Shown one piece after another: positions 7,478-15,995 of a DNA stretch of 52,959 nucleotides (positions are counted from its first letter, which is position 1; each line of letters begins with the position of its first letter). The notes under the pieces were generated by a model. That model had not been told where the DNA came from and ran no database searches. It was given only the letters and a program-made list of their open reading frames with translations. The DNA comes from Candidatus Rokuibacteriota bacterium. Its GTDB lineage: Bacteria; Methylomirabilota; Methylomirabilia; Rokubacteriales; CSP1-6. Location of the stretch: NCBI GenBank assembly GCA_016179965.1, contig JACPCF010000016.1:1-52959 (forward strand), in the 5' to 3' direction. The translations under genes and the position numbers were made by a program.

Positions 7478-8038
7478 CTATCCGATGATATCGTCGACCG
7501 GGAGGTGGATGTCGGGGAAAGCTTCGGGAGTCAGAACTTCTCCACGTCCGAACTTGCGCACGCTCGTGTATCCGTTCAATGTGGGCCTTCGATACGCTTC
7601 GACGGCCTGAGCTGGGACGTCGACAAGCCAGGCTTCCCGCACCCCGGCCCGAGCATACATCGGTATCTTCCGCGTGCGGTCCTCCTCCACGGAACTCTCG
7701 GCGACCTCAATGACGAGAAAGAGGTCGGCAGGCCCTGGATGAGACTCGGCATAGCGCGCCACGGGCGGACGGAAGAGCGCCAGGTCTGGCTGGGGTTCCG
7801 AGTGGGGGTCCAGGGCGATCGGACCCTGCACTCCCACAATCGCACGATCACCAACGACGCGGTTGAAATACTGGTTCAGCCGAAGCACACACACCGCGTG
7901 GCGAGGACCAATGGGGACCATTTCGACGATCTCTCCCCCGATGAGCTCGACGCGGTCATCCTCTTTCAGGATCCCCGCGTGGACCATCCTGCGGTACTCG
8001 GCGACCGAGAATCGGCGCGTGCGAACCCCCACTGACAT
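7478..8038 (-). CDS. Uma2 family putative endonuclease (DUF820), third copy
   Basis: This 186-residue Uma2 family protein has RRFSVAEYRRMVHAG at the N-terminus, VELIGGEIVEM, the central PQPDLALFRPP and LFLVIEVAESSV (candidate metal-binding Asp and Glu), and AWLVDVPAQAVEAYR. The ATG at 8038 is preceded by GCAGGAGGACACC, an excellent ribosome binding site, so I prefer it to the longer open frame. The protein is distant from the tandem pair at the left end. It is convergent with the KAS III gene, with the two stop codons about 20 bases apart. No function beyond the nuclease-like fold can be assigned. Confidence 0.87.
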   Translation of the reverse strand: MSVGVRTRRFSVAEYRRMVHAGILKEDDRVELIGGEIVEMVPIGPRHAVCVLRLNQYFNRVVGDRAIVGVQGPIALDPHSEPQPDLALFRPPVARYAESHPGPADLFLVIEVAESSVEEDRTRKIPMYARAGVREAWLVDVPAQAVEAYRRPTLNGYTSVRKFGRGEVLTPEAFPDIHLPVDDIIG

Positions 8039-8195
8039 GGTGTCCTCCTGCCCCCATTCTACTCCACCCAGCCCTCCCACGCCTTCCCCTGGGCCGCCTG
8101 GCTGAAGCGCGCTCACGAGCCATGGGCTATATTCATACCAGCGGCCAGGCACACGTCAACGTCGAGAATCCGATACAGTCGTCCCGGCCCCCTCC

Positions 8196-8221
8196 AACGC
8201 AATAACGCAAGGCCTGACCCC
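8196..8221 (-). repeat. REP-like element, family A, partial (copy A2)
   Basis: The sequence AACGCAAGGCCTGACCCC matches one half of the family A repeats. It lies 20 bases upstream of the patatin-like gene, in the divergent intergenic region. Only one arm is recognisable. Confidence 0.55.
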
Positions 8222-8240
8222 GGCCGTGTAAAATAGACGT

Positions 8241-9317
8241 ATGCGATGGTTTTATCGCCTCTGGCCCGAGCGGCACGAGCCCGGCAAGCGCGCGCTGGTG
8301 CTGGCCGGCGGGGGCGTCATCGGGGGGATGTACGAGGTCGGGGTCCTGGCGGCCCTGGACGAGGATCTCCAGGGCTGCTGCGTCAACAACTTCGACATCT
8401 TCGTGGGGTCGAGCGCAGGTGCGGTCGTGGCCTCCCTCATGGCGAACGGGGTCCGGCCCACCAACCTCTACCGGATCCTGGGGGAGGGGCTGCCCGATCC
8501 GATGAACTTCACCCGTGGCTCCGTGTACGACCGCCACGCCTTCTCGAGCGCCGCCGGCCGGCTCGGCCAGCTGGTGTGGGCCGTCGGGAAGAACATCCTG
8601 ACCGGCCTCAGAAGCTCCTGGCCGGACATGCTGGCCAAGGCCCAGGGGGCGCTGCCCGCCGGCTTTTTCACCGTCCAGCAACTCGAGGTGTACATGCGCC
8701 GCGTCTTCGAGGAGAAGGGGCTCTCCAACGACTTCCGCGCGCTCTCCAAGACGCTCCTCATCCCGGCCGTGGACCTGGACCGCGCCGAGCGCGTGGTGTT
8801 CGGGGTGGGGGACATGGCGGAGGTGCCGATCTCCCAGGCCATCGCCGCTTCGTCGGCGATCCCGGGGTTCTTCGAGCCCTACACCATCGGCGAGCGCGAC
8901 TTCGTGGACGGCGGCGTGGGCTACACCGGTCACGCCGACCTCGCCGTGGAGCGCGGAGCCGACGCGGTCGTGGTGGTCAATCCGGTCGTCCCGCTGATGG
9001 TGCCGGATGGCGAGCGCCGGGCTCTGAAGGCCCGGGGGCTCTATACGATCATGGAGCAGGCCGGCCGGATCACCAGCCAGCATCTCCTTGAGCTCGGCCT
9101 CCGGGACCTCCAGCAGAAGCACCCGAAGGTGGAGTTCTTCCTCTTCCAGCCGGAGCCGAAGGAGTCGCCCCTCTTCGGCCCCTCCATGGGGTTCGACGCC
9201 AGCCGCGCCGCGCTCCGGTTCGGCTACATCACCACTAAGGAGTGGCTCCAGACGAAGGGCGCGGTCTTCATCCGCCGCTTCGCCGCCCCGGCCGCCGCCC
9301 AGCGCGCCGCGTCCTAG
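8241..9317 (+). CDS. Patatin-like phospholipase family protein
   Basis: This 358-residue serine lipid hydrolase of the patatin family has a Ser-Asp dyad. The oxyanion glycine run LAGGGVIGGMYEVG is at residues 21-34, the nucleophile elbow GSSAG puts Ser at residue 58, and the catalytic Asp lies in DFVDGGVGY (Asp223). Family members cleave fatty acyl esters of phospholipids or lysolipids. No signal peptide or membrane segment is obvious, so it is probably cytoplasmic or peripheral. It is a single-gene unit with a TAAAAT-like box just upstream of the ATG. The C-terminal 80 residues show no second domain I can name. Confidence 0.88.
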   Translation: MRWFYRLWPERHEPGKRALVLAGGGVIGGMYEVGVLAALDEDLQGCCVNNFDIFVGSSAGAVVASLMANGVRPTNLYRILGEGLPDPMNFTRGSVYDRHAFSSAAGRLGQLVWAVGKNILTGLRSSWPDMLAKAQGALPAGFFTVQQLEVYMRRVFEEKGLSNDFRALSKTLLIPAVDLDRAERVVFGVGDMAEVPISQAIAASSAIPGFFEPYTIGERDFVDGGVGYTGHADLAVERGADAVVVVNPVVPLMVPDGERRALKARGLYTIMEQAGRITSQHLLELGLRDLQQKHPKVEFFLFQPEPKESPLFGPSMGFDASRAALRFGYITTKEWLQTKGAVFIRRFAAPAAAQRAAS

Positions 9318-9360
9318 CCTTTCCCCCTCGCCCTCCCTTGTTGGATTCCGACGTACGACC

Positions 9361-9474
9361 ATGCGCCTTGATGAGCGTCTGATCAAGGAGCTGATGGATG
9401 TTACGGCGGCCACGACGAAGACCGAGGCCATCCACCTTGCCATCTCTGAGTTTATTATCCTCATTGCGATGTGA
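9361..9474 (+). pseudogene. VapB-type antitoxin fragment
   Basis: The 37 codons encode MRLDERLIKELMDVTAATTK followed by TEAIHLAISEF. This matches the ribbon-helix-helix half of VapB antitoxins (pattern RTTxxLDDxLL...TKxEAI). The reading frame ends before the toxin-binding tail, and codons upstream of the ATG (RRTT) also look homologous but have no start. No vapC follows. I read it as a remnant. A very short free-standing DNA-binding protein is less likely. Confidence 0.6.
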
Positions 9475-9512
9475 TTGGCGGGCGGTGTTCGATATAGGGT
9501 CTTAAAAATCTC

Positions 9513-9541
9513 TTGCCATAGTATTCCATAGGAGTTATATT
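9513..9541 (+). promoter_or_regulatory. Sigma-70 type promoter of the higBA locus
   Basis: TTGCCA (9513-9518) and TATATT (9536-9541) are spaced by 17 bases, in an AT-rich stretch unlike its surroundings. The box pair sits just upstream of the broken toxin gene. Partial inverted repeats around TTCCATAGG and TTATTGGAA may be a HigA operator, which is an inference. Confidence 0.6.
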
Positions 9542-9547
9542 CCTTTA

Positions 9548-9852
9548 TTGGAATGGTTACCCGAGTGGGAGGTTGAGTATACGGATGAATTCGAGGAATG
9601 GTGGTTGACGCGAAGGTCACACTTCTACAGCGGCTCGGTCCTCGGCTTGGGCGTCCGCATTCCGACGTCATAATCCAACACGCTGGAAAGCCTTACCGGG
9701 TGCTTTACGCCTTTGAGCCGCGTCGTGTTGCAATTTTGCTTATCGGAGGCGAGAAGACTGGGGACAAGAGGTGGTACGAAAAATTCCTTCCGGTCGCGGA
9801 TAGGCTGTACGACGAGCATATTGCAACGTTGAAAAGGGAGGGCTTGATCTAA
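9548..9852 (+). pseudogene. higB: HigB-type toxin (RelE superfamily, Gp49-like), frameshifted and deleted
   Basis: The N-terminus typical of this family (WEVEYTDEFEEWW) is encoded in one frame at 9563-9604. The continuation (VTLLQRLGPRLGRPHSDV) is in the next frame. A second lesion is an in-frame deletion of about a dozen codons before IQHAGKPYRVLYAFEP, where the family normally has a GSRHPNMKELR-like segment. The C-terminus (ILLIGGEKTGDKRWYEKF and beyond) is well kept. The toxin is therefore almost certainly dead. Its stop codon overlaps the antitoxin start as TAATG. A TTG at 9548 is the likely original start. Low GC supports acquisition by transfer. Confidence 0.8.
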
Positions 9853-10211
9853 TGGCTAGGAACTTCAAACTTTTGCAGGCAAAAATGTCGCCGGGGGCAC
9901 ATGCACGCGCAGAAGCCAAGGCAGACAAAATGATCCGGGAAATGGCCTTGGATGAATTGCGGGCTGCACGCGATTTAACGCAAGAGCTTCTTGCTAAAAG
10001 ACTTCACGTGCGACAATCAGCTGTTTCGAAGCTTGAGCGTCGCACAGATATGTACGTCAGCACGTTGCACGATATGATTAAGGCAATGGGCGGAAGCCTG
10101 GAAATTCGAGCCGTTTTCCCGGAGGGAAGTGTTCGTATAAAGCAGTTTAGCAGGCTTCCGCATCTGTCTTCTGCTCGACGAAGGAACTTTGTCAGCCTAA
10201 AAAAGGCTTGA
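9852..10211 (+). CDS. higA: HigA-type antitoxin, XRE family transcriptional regulator
   Basis: This 119-residue protein has a Cro/C1-type helix-turn-helix at about residues 35-75: ELRAARDLTQELLAKRLHVR, then QSAVSKLERRTDMYVSTLHD. The GGSLEIRAVFPEGSVRI segment after it is typical of HigA partners of Gp49-like toxins. It would bind the promoter at 9513-9541 and the toxin. Because the toxin gene is broken, this antitoxin is an orphan that may act only as a repressor. The last ~20 residues (PHLSSARRRNFVSLKKA) do not look like the usual tail and may be read-through into flanking sequence. Codon use is more AT-rich than in the neighbours. Confidence 0.88.
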   Translation: MARNFKLLQAKMSPGAHARAEAKADKMIREMALDELRAARDLTQELLAKRLHVRQSAVSKLERRTDMYVSTLHDMIKAMGGSLEIRAVFPEGSVRIKQFSRLPHLSSARRRNFVSLKKA

Positions 10212-10538
10212 CGAAAGTTTTACATAGCATCAAGAGCAGGCCCGGAGGGTCGCGCCTCACCCAACCCTTCGGTGCAGGGCGGTGTCTCGGCTCAGACCTT
10301 ATCATCGCCGCCCTCACCCTCGAACACCGCTGTCGGAGCTCGAAGAGGTTGAGAATCGGTCCCTTCATGCTGGCGAGCCGCGGGGTGCAGTCTGCCCCGG
10401 TTTCGACATTCGGCAGTCGCTCGACGGGTTGGCCGACGCTATCGAAGCTGTGCAGGGCGTTCCTGTCTACGGTTTTTCACACCCTGTCGGGGGGCCCTGT
10501 GTTCCCCGTGAGGGCGAAGCGCGACCGTCTTCCCCGCA
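10212..10538. other. 327-base gap without a recognisable gene
   Basis: Both strands were read. There are open frames through this stretch, but none gives a protein I recognise and none has a convincing ribosome binding site. It lies between low-GC toxin-antitoxin debris and the protease/inhibitor pair and may be degraded sequence. No repeat of the families seen elsewhere was found in it. Confidence 0.5.
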
Positions 10539-10964
10539 TCACCGGATCGTGACGGTGGTGCTGGCCGAGAGCGCCCCCTCCATGGCCGGGATGGTTCCCT
10601 TGGCCGTATAGATCCCCGAGGGAAATTTTCCTTCCGTGATCGCCTGCGCGACGAATTCGCCGCCCGAGGGGCCCAGCGTTTCCGCGCCCAGCACCTGGGT
10701 GAAGAGGCGCCCCGCCGACCAACGCCAGACCTCGCGGCCTTGCGCGTCCTCTACGACGAGGTCGAAGCGCTGGGCGGTGCGGAAGCTCAGGCGGACGGGC
10801 TTCGGGGTGCCGTTGACGACCCGGAGGGTGAAGGTGATGGGCTCCCCCGGGGCGTAGGCCGGTTTATCGGTCGCGAGTGTCACCTTCAAGCCGGAGGGTT
10901 CCCCGCTCCCGGGCATCTGGGCGACCAACAGGCAGACTAGGAGCGCAAGCGCTGAAGACCGCAT
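10539..10964 (-). CDS. BsuPI-like exported proteinase-inhibitor domain protein
   Basis: This 141-residue protein has a signal peptide (hydrophobic stretch in residues 4-17) and one beta-sandwich domain resembling the BsuPI family (intracellular proteinase inhibitor of Bacillus). The family pattern is visible as FTLRVVNGTPKPVRLSF, QRFDLVVEDAQGREVWRWSA and FTQVLGAETLGPSGGEF. It lies 25 bases downstream of an exported subtilisin-like protease on the same strand and is probably cotranscribed. That arrangement suggests it binds or restrains that protease in the periplasm, which is an inference. BsuPI-like domains also occur in proteins of unknown role. Confidence 0.75.
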   Translation of the reverse strand: MRSSALALLVCLLVAQMPGSGEPSGLKVTLATDKPAYAPGEPITFTLRVVNGTPKPVRLSFRTAQRFDLVVEDAQGREVWRWSAGRLFTQVLGAETLGPSGGEFVAQAITEGKFPSGIYTAKGTIPAMEGALSASTTVTIR

Positions 10965-10989
10965 GCCCCGAGGAGGCTAGCGGGGAAGG

Positions 10990-12285
10990 CTAATCGAGGG
11001 CACCCGGGGCGAAGAGGATTCCCTCGCGCTCGCCGTCGAACGTGTAGCCGCCGGTCGGTGAGTCCAGGGGGGCGACTCCGATGCGGTCCGCCCCGGTGCG
11101 GATCTGAAGCCGTGCATCCTCAGGCGAGACCGAGCCGGGCGGGATGGCCACCAGCGCCTTCTGCCACATCAGGGCCACCACGCCGGCCACGTGGGGGGCG
11201 GCCATGCTGGTCCCCGACATCCGGGTCGTGCCGCCGCCGAGCCGGGTGGAAAGGATCCCGACCGACGAGGCGAAGCAGCTCTTCGTCACGTTCTCCTTGT
11301 CTTCCCCGGGGGCCGAGACCGTGACCCCGATCCCGGTGCTCGAGTTGAAGGCTCCGTCGGTGGTGAAGTACGAGGCCGTGTCCTTCTTGATGGTGCTCTT
11401 GAAGAACTTGCACCCCGCGTTGGAGCCGTCGAGGGCCGTGGTGCTCGCGACGGCCATGACTTCGGGATACGTCGCCGGCACCTGCTGGGAGACCTCCTTG
11501 CTCGAGTCGTTGCCCGCCGAGACGACGATGGAGATCCCGAGACCGTAGACGGCCTGAACCATGGCGCGCAGCGCCGGGTTGTCGTCGAGCGTCCCCGGCC
11601 GGCCGAGGCTCATGTTGACGACCCGGATGGGCGGGGTGACCAGATTGGCGTTGTCGGCGATCCAGTCGAGCCCGGCCATGACCGTGGAGTCGCTCCCGCT
11701 TCCCGTCTTGTCCAGCACCTTCACGCAATAGAGGGTAGCCTTCGGCGCAACACCGACGACGTCCAACTCGTTGTCGCGGGCGGCGACGATCCCTCCGACG
11801 TGAGTGCCGTGGCGGTTCTCGTCCTGGCAGGAGGAGCCGAAGGCTGAGTACCACGCCGAGCCCAGCGGCTTGAGATCCGCGTGATTGAAGTCGATCCCCG
11901 TATCCGCGATGGCCACCCCCACCCCCGCCCCGGTGTAGGCGATCTGGCCGGGCGCGGCGCCGATCCGCTGGACCCCCGCCGGAACAACCTCGCCGTGGGC
12001 CTGGACGGGCCGGTCGGGGATGATGGCGACGACGTCCCGGTGCTGCTCCAGGAGGCGCATCGCCGCGGCGTGGGGGACGTGGGTAGCGGCCGCGCCGACC
12101 GTCACGTAGTTGAACTTCAGGATGGCCCCGGCCCCTCTGACGGCGGCCTCACGATGCGGGTGCGGGACCCCCTCGCGGAACTGGATGATGACATCCGCCG
12201 CCCCCTGCTGGGCCCAGCCCGCTGTGGCTCCCAGCCCGATCAGCAGGGCGCCCAGAATGATGAGAGTACAAAGCAGCTTCTTCAT
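10990..12285 (-). CDS. S8 family (subtilisin-like) serine protease, secreted
   Basis: This 431-residue protein has a signal peptide ending near GWAQQG (residues 22-27). An I9-type propeptide follows (VIIQFREGV to about residue 95), and then the catalytic domain. The triad is complete: Asp128 in VAIADTGID, His159 in NRHGTHVGG and Ser360 in MSGTSMAAPHVAG, with the oxyanion Asn259 in VVSAGND. It would be exported and self-processed. The neighbouring type II secretion operon could carry it across the outer membrane. The next gene on the strand encodes a BsuPI-like inhibitor domain. The ATG has a GGAG 5 bases upstream. Confidence 0.92.
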   Translation of the reverse strand: MKKLLCTLIILGALLIGLGATAGWAQQGAADVIIQFREGVPHPHREAAVRGAGAILKFNYVTVGAAATHVPHAAAMRLLEQHRDVVAIIPDRPVQAHGEVVPAGVQRIGAAPGQIAYTGAGVGVAIADTGIDFNHADLKPLGSAWYSAFGSSCQDENRHGTHVGGIVAARDNELDVVGVAPKATLYCVKVLDKTGSGSDSTVMAGLDWIADNANLVTPPIRVVNMSLGRPGTLDDNPALRAMVQAVYGLGISIVVSAGNDSSKEVSQQVPATYPEVMAVASTTALDGSNAGCKFFKSTIKKDTASYFTTDGAFNSSTGIGVTVSAPGEDKENVTKSCFASSVGILSTRLGGGTTRMSGTSMAAPHVAGVVALMWQKALVAIPPGSVSPEDARLQIRTGADRIGVAPLDSPTGGYTFDGEREGILFAPGALD

Positions 12286-12407
12286 CGTGGCTCCGCTCCC
12301 TTTCGAGTCGTCCGCACAAGCACCCCGCGCGCCGGTACCAAGTAGAGGCAGACTAGCGCCCCCCGGGTAGTCAAGTCAACAGGGAAACATCTGTCGAATG
12401 CCCCAGC

Positions 12408-14711
12408 TTACTGGCTGGGGGGCCGGGGGGGCGGAGAGGGTGGCCTCGGCGCCTGCTGCACGGCGTCCCGGATCCCCGGGGTGATCCGCTTCATCTCCTC
12501 GGTTAGTCGGGCGGCGTCCAGCGCGGTGCCGAGCACGCGCGGCGTGATCAGGATCAGGAGCTCCGTCTTATCGATCCGCTCCTGGGTGGTGCCGAACAGC
12601 AGGCCCAGCAGGGGGATCCGGTTCAGGAGGGGGATGCCCGTCCGGCTGAGGGTCCGCTTGTTCTTGATGAGGCCGCCCAGCGCGAGAGTCTGATTGTTCG
12701 TCAACACCACTGAGGTCTCCACCTCGCGCTTGATGAACCGCCGCGAGAACGTCGGCGGCTCCTGGGCCCCCACGTCATTGACGTCCTGCTTGATGTCCAG
12801 GGCCACGGTGCCGCGCTCGCCGATCCGGGGCGTGACCGTGAGGATCACGCCCGCGTCCTTGTACTCCACGGTCTGGGTGGCGATAGCGGTGGGCGTCGTT
12901 GGCGTGGTCGTCGTGGCGCCCGCGAGCGGCACCTGCTGACTGGTGATCACGGGGATCGAGTCGGAGACGTTGATGACGGCCTTCTTGTTCTCCGTGGTCA
13001 GGATGGACGGGCTCGACAGGACGTTGACCTTGTTGTCGACGGCCAGCGCGTTGAGCGCGGTGAAGAAGTCGTTGGTGCCGAAGGTGAAGAAGTTCAGCCC
13101 CTGGGCGATCCCGCCGATCGGCGACAGCGACGGGATGGGGAAGGTCGGGCGGAAGCCGAGGGTGGTCGTCACCGAGCCGGAACCGGGCGTGGTGGGAGCC
13201 TGGGAGACGTCGAACCTCCCGCTTCGGATCGCCCACTCGATGCCGAGCCGGATGTCGTCGGTCAGCGTGATCTCCGCCACGAGCACCTCGATGAGCACCT
13301 GGCGCGGCATCCGGTCCAGCTTTTTCAGCGTCTGCTCGATCTCGGGCCAGTTGCGCGGAAAGGTGGTGACGATCACCGCGTTGGTGGCATCGTCGGCGAT
13401 GAAGCGCACCTCGCCTTCCACGAGCCCGCCCTCGGCGACGCCGGTGGGGGCAGCGGCGCCCGGGGGACGCGGCAGGGGCGGCGGTGGAGCCCCTGGCGGC
13501 GCGGGCGGCCGCGGGGCGGCGGGGGGGGCGCCGTCCGCCCGGCCGTAGATGGAGTTCATCGTCGCGGCGAGGTCCTTGGCCTTGGTGTTCTCGGCATAGT
13601 AGATGAAGATCCGCCGCCCGCCATAGATATCCACGTCCAGCTGGTTGAGGAGACGCCGGATGATCTCAAGCTCGGTTTTCCGGGCGTGAACGATGAGGAC
13701 GTTGATCCCGCGGTAGGCCACGATGAGCGGGGGACGCTCGGCGGCCCCGTCGGTCGGAGGCCGGGGCGCCCCGGGCGGGACGCCCGGCGGCGGGGGCGCC
13801 GGGAGGGCGACCGGGACGGCGGCGGGGCGGCGGGCGGCGGCGAAGATCTGGTTGAGGATCTGGGCGATCTCCTGAGCGTCGGCGAACCTCAGCGGGATGA
13901 CCTGGAGCTCCTCCAGCGCCACCTCCACGTCCACCAGCTTCACGATATCCAGGAGGCGCCGGATGTTGGAGGCGGAGTCGGTGATAATGAGGAGGTTCGT
14001 CTCCCGGTGGGGGATCAGGCTGCCCCGCGCCGACATCAGCGGCCTCAGGAGAGCGCTGAGCTCTGCCACGGAGGCGAACCGAATTGGCACGATCTGGGTG
14101 ATGATCTCGTCGCCGACGCGTCCCGGGTCCGGGACGGCGCCCACGATGGTCGGGACCGGGCGCTCCCGGGCGCCCTCGAGTTTGATGATCTTGTAGAGGG
14201 TGTCCGACTTGACCGCGGTGAACCCGTGCACTTCCAGGATCGCCAGCAGGACGTTGAAGACCTCCTCCTGGGGGATCCGGACGGAAGTCTGGACCGTCAC
14301 CTTGCCCCTGACGTCGGGGGCCAAGACGTAGTTGAAGCCGACGATCTCGCTGGCGGCGTGGATGATGACCTCGATGTCGGCGTTGTCGAAGTTGAGGACC
14401 ACGAACCTGCCGCGCTGGGCGGCCGGCGCGGGGGGGGATGGAGGAGCGGCCGGCGGCCTCGGAGCGGGAGGCTGAGCCGGGGCTGAGGGGGCTTGAGCGA
14501 CCGGGACCTCTTTCTTCGCTTCAGCCGCGGGGGGTGCGGGCTGGACCGCCGCGGGCGGCGGCGCGGTGGGTTCGGGCGGCTTCGGGGCCTCGACGGTGAC
14601 TTCGACTTTGGGTGTGGGAGCGGGAGGCTTCGGGGGAGAGAGAATCGCGCACCCGACCAGGGAGAGCATCAGGAGTCCGCTGAGCCAGATCCCCGGGGGG
14701 TGGCGCGTCAT
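12408..14711 (-). CDS. gspD: Type II secretion system secretin GspD
   Basis: This 767-residue outer-membrane secretin begins with a lipobox-like signal (LMLSLVGC). A proline/alanine-rich linker follows to about residue 100, then the periplasmic N0 domain (GRFVVLNFDNADIEVIIHAA) and N1-N3 repeats (AELSALLRPLMSARGSLIPH, AQEIAQILNQIF). A second Pro-rich loop lies in the N3 region. The C-terminal secretin domain ends with VNVLSSPSILTTENKKAVI and LALGGLIKNKR. It forms the multimeric exit pore. It is the last gene of the operon, after gspC. In most T2SS operons C and D come first. The ATG has AAAGGAG upstream. Confidence 0.93.
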   Translation of the reverse strand: MTRHPPGIWLSGLLMLSLVGCAILSPPKPPAPTPKVEVTVEAPKPPEPTAPPPAAVQPAPPAAEAKKEVPVAQAPSAPAQPPAPRPPAAPPSPPAPAAQRGRFVVLNFDNADIEVIIHAASEIVGFNYVLAPDVRGKVTVQTSVRIPQEEVFNVLLAILEVHGFTAVKSDTLYKIIKLEGARERPVPTIVGAVPDPGRVGDEIITQIVPIRFASVAELSALLRPLMSARGSLIPHRETNLLIITDSASNIRRLLDIVKLVDVEVALEELQVIPLRFADAQEIAQILNQIFAAARRPAAVPVALPAPPPPGVPPGAPRPPTDGAAERPPLIVAYRGINVLIVHARKTELEIIRRLLNQLDVDIYGGRRIFIYYAENTKAKDLAATMNSIYGRADGAPPAAPRPPAPPGAPPPPLPRPPGAAAPTGVAEGGLVEGEVRFIADDATNAVIVTTFPRNWPEIEQTLKKLDRMPRQVLIEVLVAEITLTDDIRLGIEWAIRSGRFDVSQAPTTPGSGSVTTTLGFRPTFPIPSLSPIGGIAQGLNFFTFGTNDFFTALNALAVDNKVNVLSSPSILTTENKKAVINVSDSIPVITSQQVPLAGATTTTPTTPTAIATQTVEYKDAGVILTVTPRIGERGTVALDIKQDVNDVGAQEPPTFSRRFIKREVETSVVLTNNQTLALGGLIKNKRTLSRTGIPLLNRIPLLGLLFGTTQERIDKTELLILITPRVLGTALDAARLTEEMKRITPGIRDAVQQAPRPPSPPPRPPSQ

Positions 14712-14726
14712 CGTCTCCTTTCGTCG

Positions 14727-15389
14727 TCAGGAGTCCGGGGCATTCCTCACCGGGGGCACCGTCGGCGCCTGAGGTCGGCGGAACAGGGTGGGTGACAGCG
14801 GCTGCGGCGCCGTGGGCCCGGGCTGGGCGGGCTGCACGGCGGGGACGCCGGGCTGCCGGGGCTGGGTCCCCGGGGCGGCCGGCTGGGCCGCCGCCACGGG
14901 CTTCGGTTTCTGCGGATCTCTCAGGAGCACCTCGAACGTGCCCTCGCCGCGACGGATCACGACGCGATCCGCCTCGATGCGCTCGAGCTGGCCGCCCGCT
15001 ACCGGGTCCCCAAGCTTGTAGGGGCGGATCTTCTTGGTCGTGGGATCCTCCAGGAACGCGGTGGAGGCCCCGTCCCCCAGGACGATCCCGTGGAGGAACG
15101 GCTTGACGGCCGGCGCGGCGGACGCGGCCCCCGTCTCGGAGCGGCTCGGGTTGAAGAGGCTCTTGCTGGCAACGACGTCGTAGGTGGCGAGCGGGGTGGC
15201 GCCGCGCGCGCGCTCTTCCGTCGTGGGCGGTGGCGCACTCACGCCTCCGGCGCGGGTACCCGGTGATGCGACGGGGAGCGGAGGCGACGGGAGCGACGGC
15301 GCGGCGAGGAAGGTTCGAACGAGCTGGACGGAGAAGACGACTCCCACGCTGACCACGATCAGGTTCAGCAGGAGCAGTCGCTTCGACAT
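14727..15389 (-). CDS. gspC: Type II secretion system protein GspC
   Basis: This 220-residue inner-membrane protein has one N-terminal membrane helix (LLLLNLIVVSVGVVFSVQLV). A variable linker leads to the GspC homology region, whose marker is YDVVASKSLFNPSRSE at about residues 70-85. FLHGIVLGDGASTAFLEDP and IRPYKLGDPVAGGQLERIEA continue that region. HR domains of GspC contact the N0 domain of the secretin. The C-terminus is Pro/Gln-rich and has no PDZ or coiled-coil domain. It sits 15 bases before gspD and 3 bases after gspM, at the end of the operon. Confidence 0.85.
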   Translation of the reverse strand: MSKRLLLLNLIVVSVGVVFSVQLVRTFLAAPSLPSPPLPVASPGTRAGGVSAPPPTTEERARGATPLATYDVVASKSLFNPSRSETGAASAAPAVKPFLHGIVLGDGASTAFLEDPTTKKIRPYKLGDPVAGGQLERIEADRVVIRRGEGTFEVLLRDPQKPKPVAAAQPAAPGTQPRQPGVPAVQPAQPGPTAPQPLSPTLFRRPQAPTVPPVRNAPDS

Positions 15390-15392
15390 CGT

Positions 15393-15995
15393 CTATCCCT
15401 TGGGCGACCCCTCGGGCTTCTCCCCCTGTTTCTGCGACGGACCGCTCGGCAAGATGTATCCAGATACCGTTAGCGTCGTCAGCAGTTCTTTGGGCTGACC
15501 TACGCTGACCACTCTAACTTTTAACTCTTGGAGGGTCAAGATTTTTGTCGTTCCTTCGAGACGATAGAGCAGGGTCAGGACGTCCCGGATCCCGCCGGCG
15601 ACGGTGAGCTCGAGGGGAATCTCCTGGAGGCTGCCCCGCTCCACCGGCGGGAGGATCCGCTCGCTCCGCACCTCGACGCTCGACTGGGCCGCGAGCTCCT
15701 TCACGAGCTTCTGGAGCTCGGAGGCCGCCAGCGGGGGCGTGGCGCCCGGGAGCAGGCGCTCGGCGGCTTGCTCCGCCGCGCGGGACACTTCCTCCAGCCG
15801 GGCGACGTAGGCGGCGCGCTGGGCGATGAGGGCGCGGCGCTTGGAGAGGACCTCCTCCCGGGCGGGGATCAGCGCCGCCTGCTCGCGGGTGCGCGCGAGG
15901 GTCGGTTCCATGACATAGACGTATCCGGCCAGCAGGACCGCGATCCCGACGGCCGCGCCGACGAAGGTGCGCTCACGCCTGGACAGGGTCGTCAT
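15393..15995 (-). CDS. gspM: Type II secretion system protein GspM
   Basis: This 200-residue bitopic inner-membrane protein has the helix AVGIAVLLAGYVYVMEPTLA near residues 15-35. A coiled-coil region (REEVLSKRRALIAQRAAYVA) comes next, then a ferredoxin-like periplasmic domain (RGSLQEIPLELTVAGGIRDV, ILTLQELKVRVV). GspM stabilises GspL and the assembly platform. The ATG at 15995 overlaps the gspL stop as ATGA, which favours this start over the longer open frame. The sequence also resembles PilO/GspM relatives of type IV pili. Identification rests mainly on operon position and topology. Confidence 0.82.
   Translation of the reverse strand: MTTLSRRERTFVGAAVGIAVLLAGYVYVMEPTLARTREQAALIPAREEVLSKRRALIAQRAAYVARLEEVSRAAEQAAERLLPGATPPLAASELQKLVKELAAQSSVEVRSERILPPVERGSLQEIPLELTVAGGIRDVLTLLYRLEGTTKILTLQELKVRVVSVGQPKELLTTLTVSGYILPSGPSQKQGEKPEGSPKG

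Noticed and set aside
8133-9671. 512-codon open frame on the minus strand over the patatin-like gene
   Set aside because: The plus-strand patatin has a complete Ser/Asp dyad and conserved motifs. The minus-strand frame has none and spans unrelated intergenic sequence.
15250-15270. Family D repeat inside gspC
   Set aside because: GGGTACCCGG is present, but the preceding hairpin is poor, so I could not separate it from chance in GC-rich sequence.
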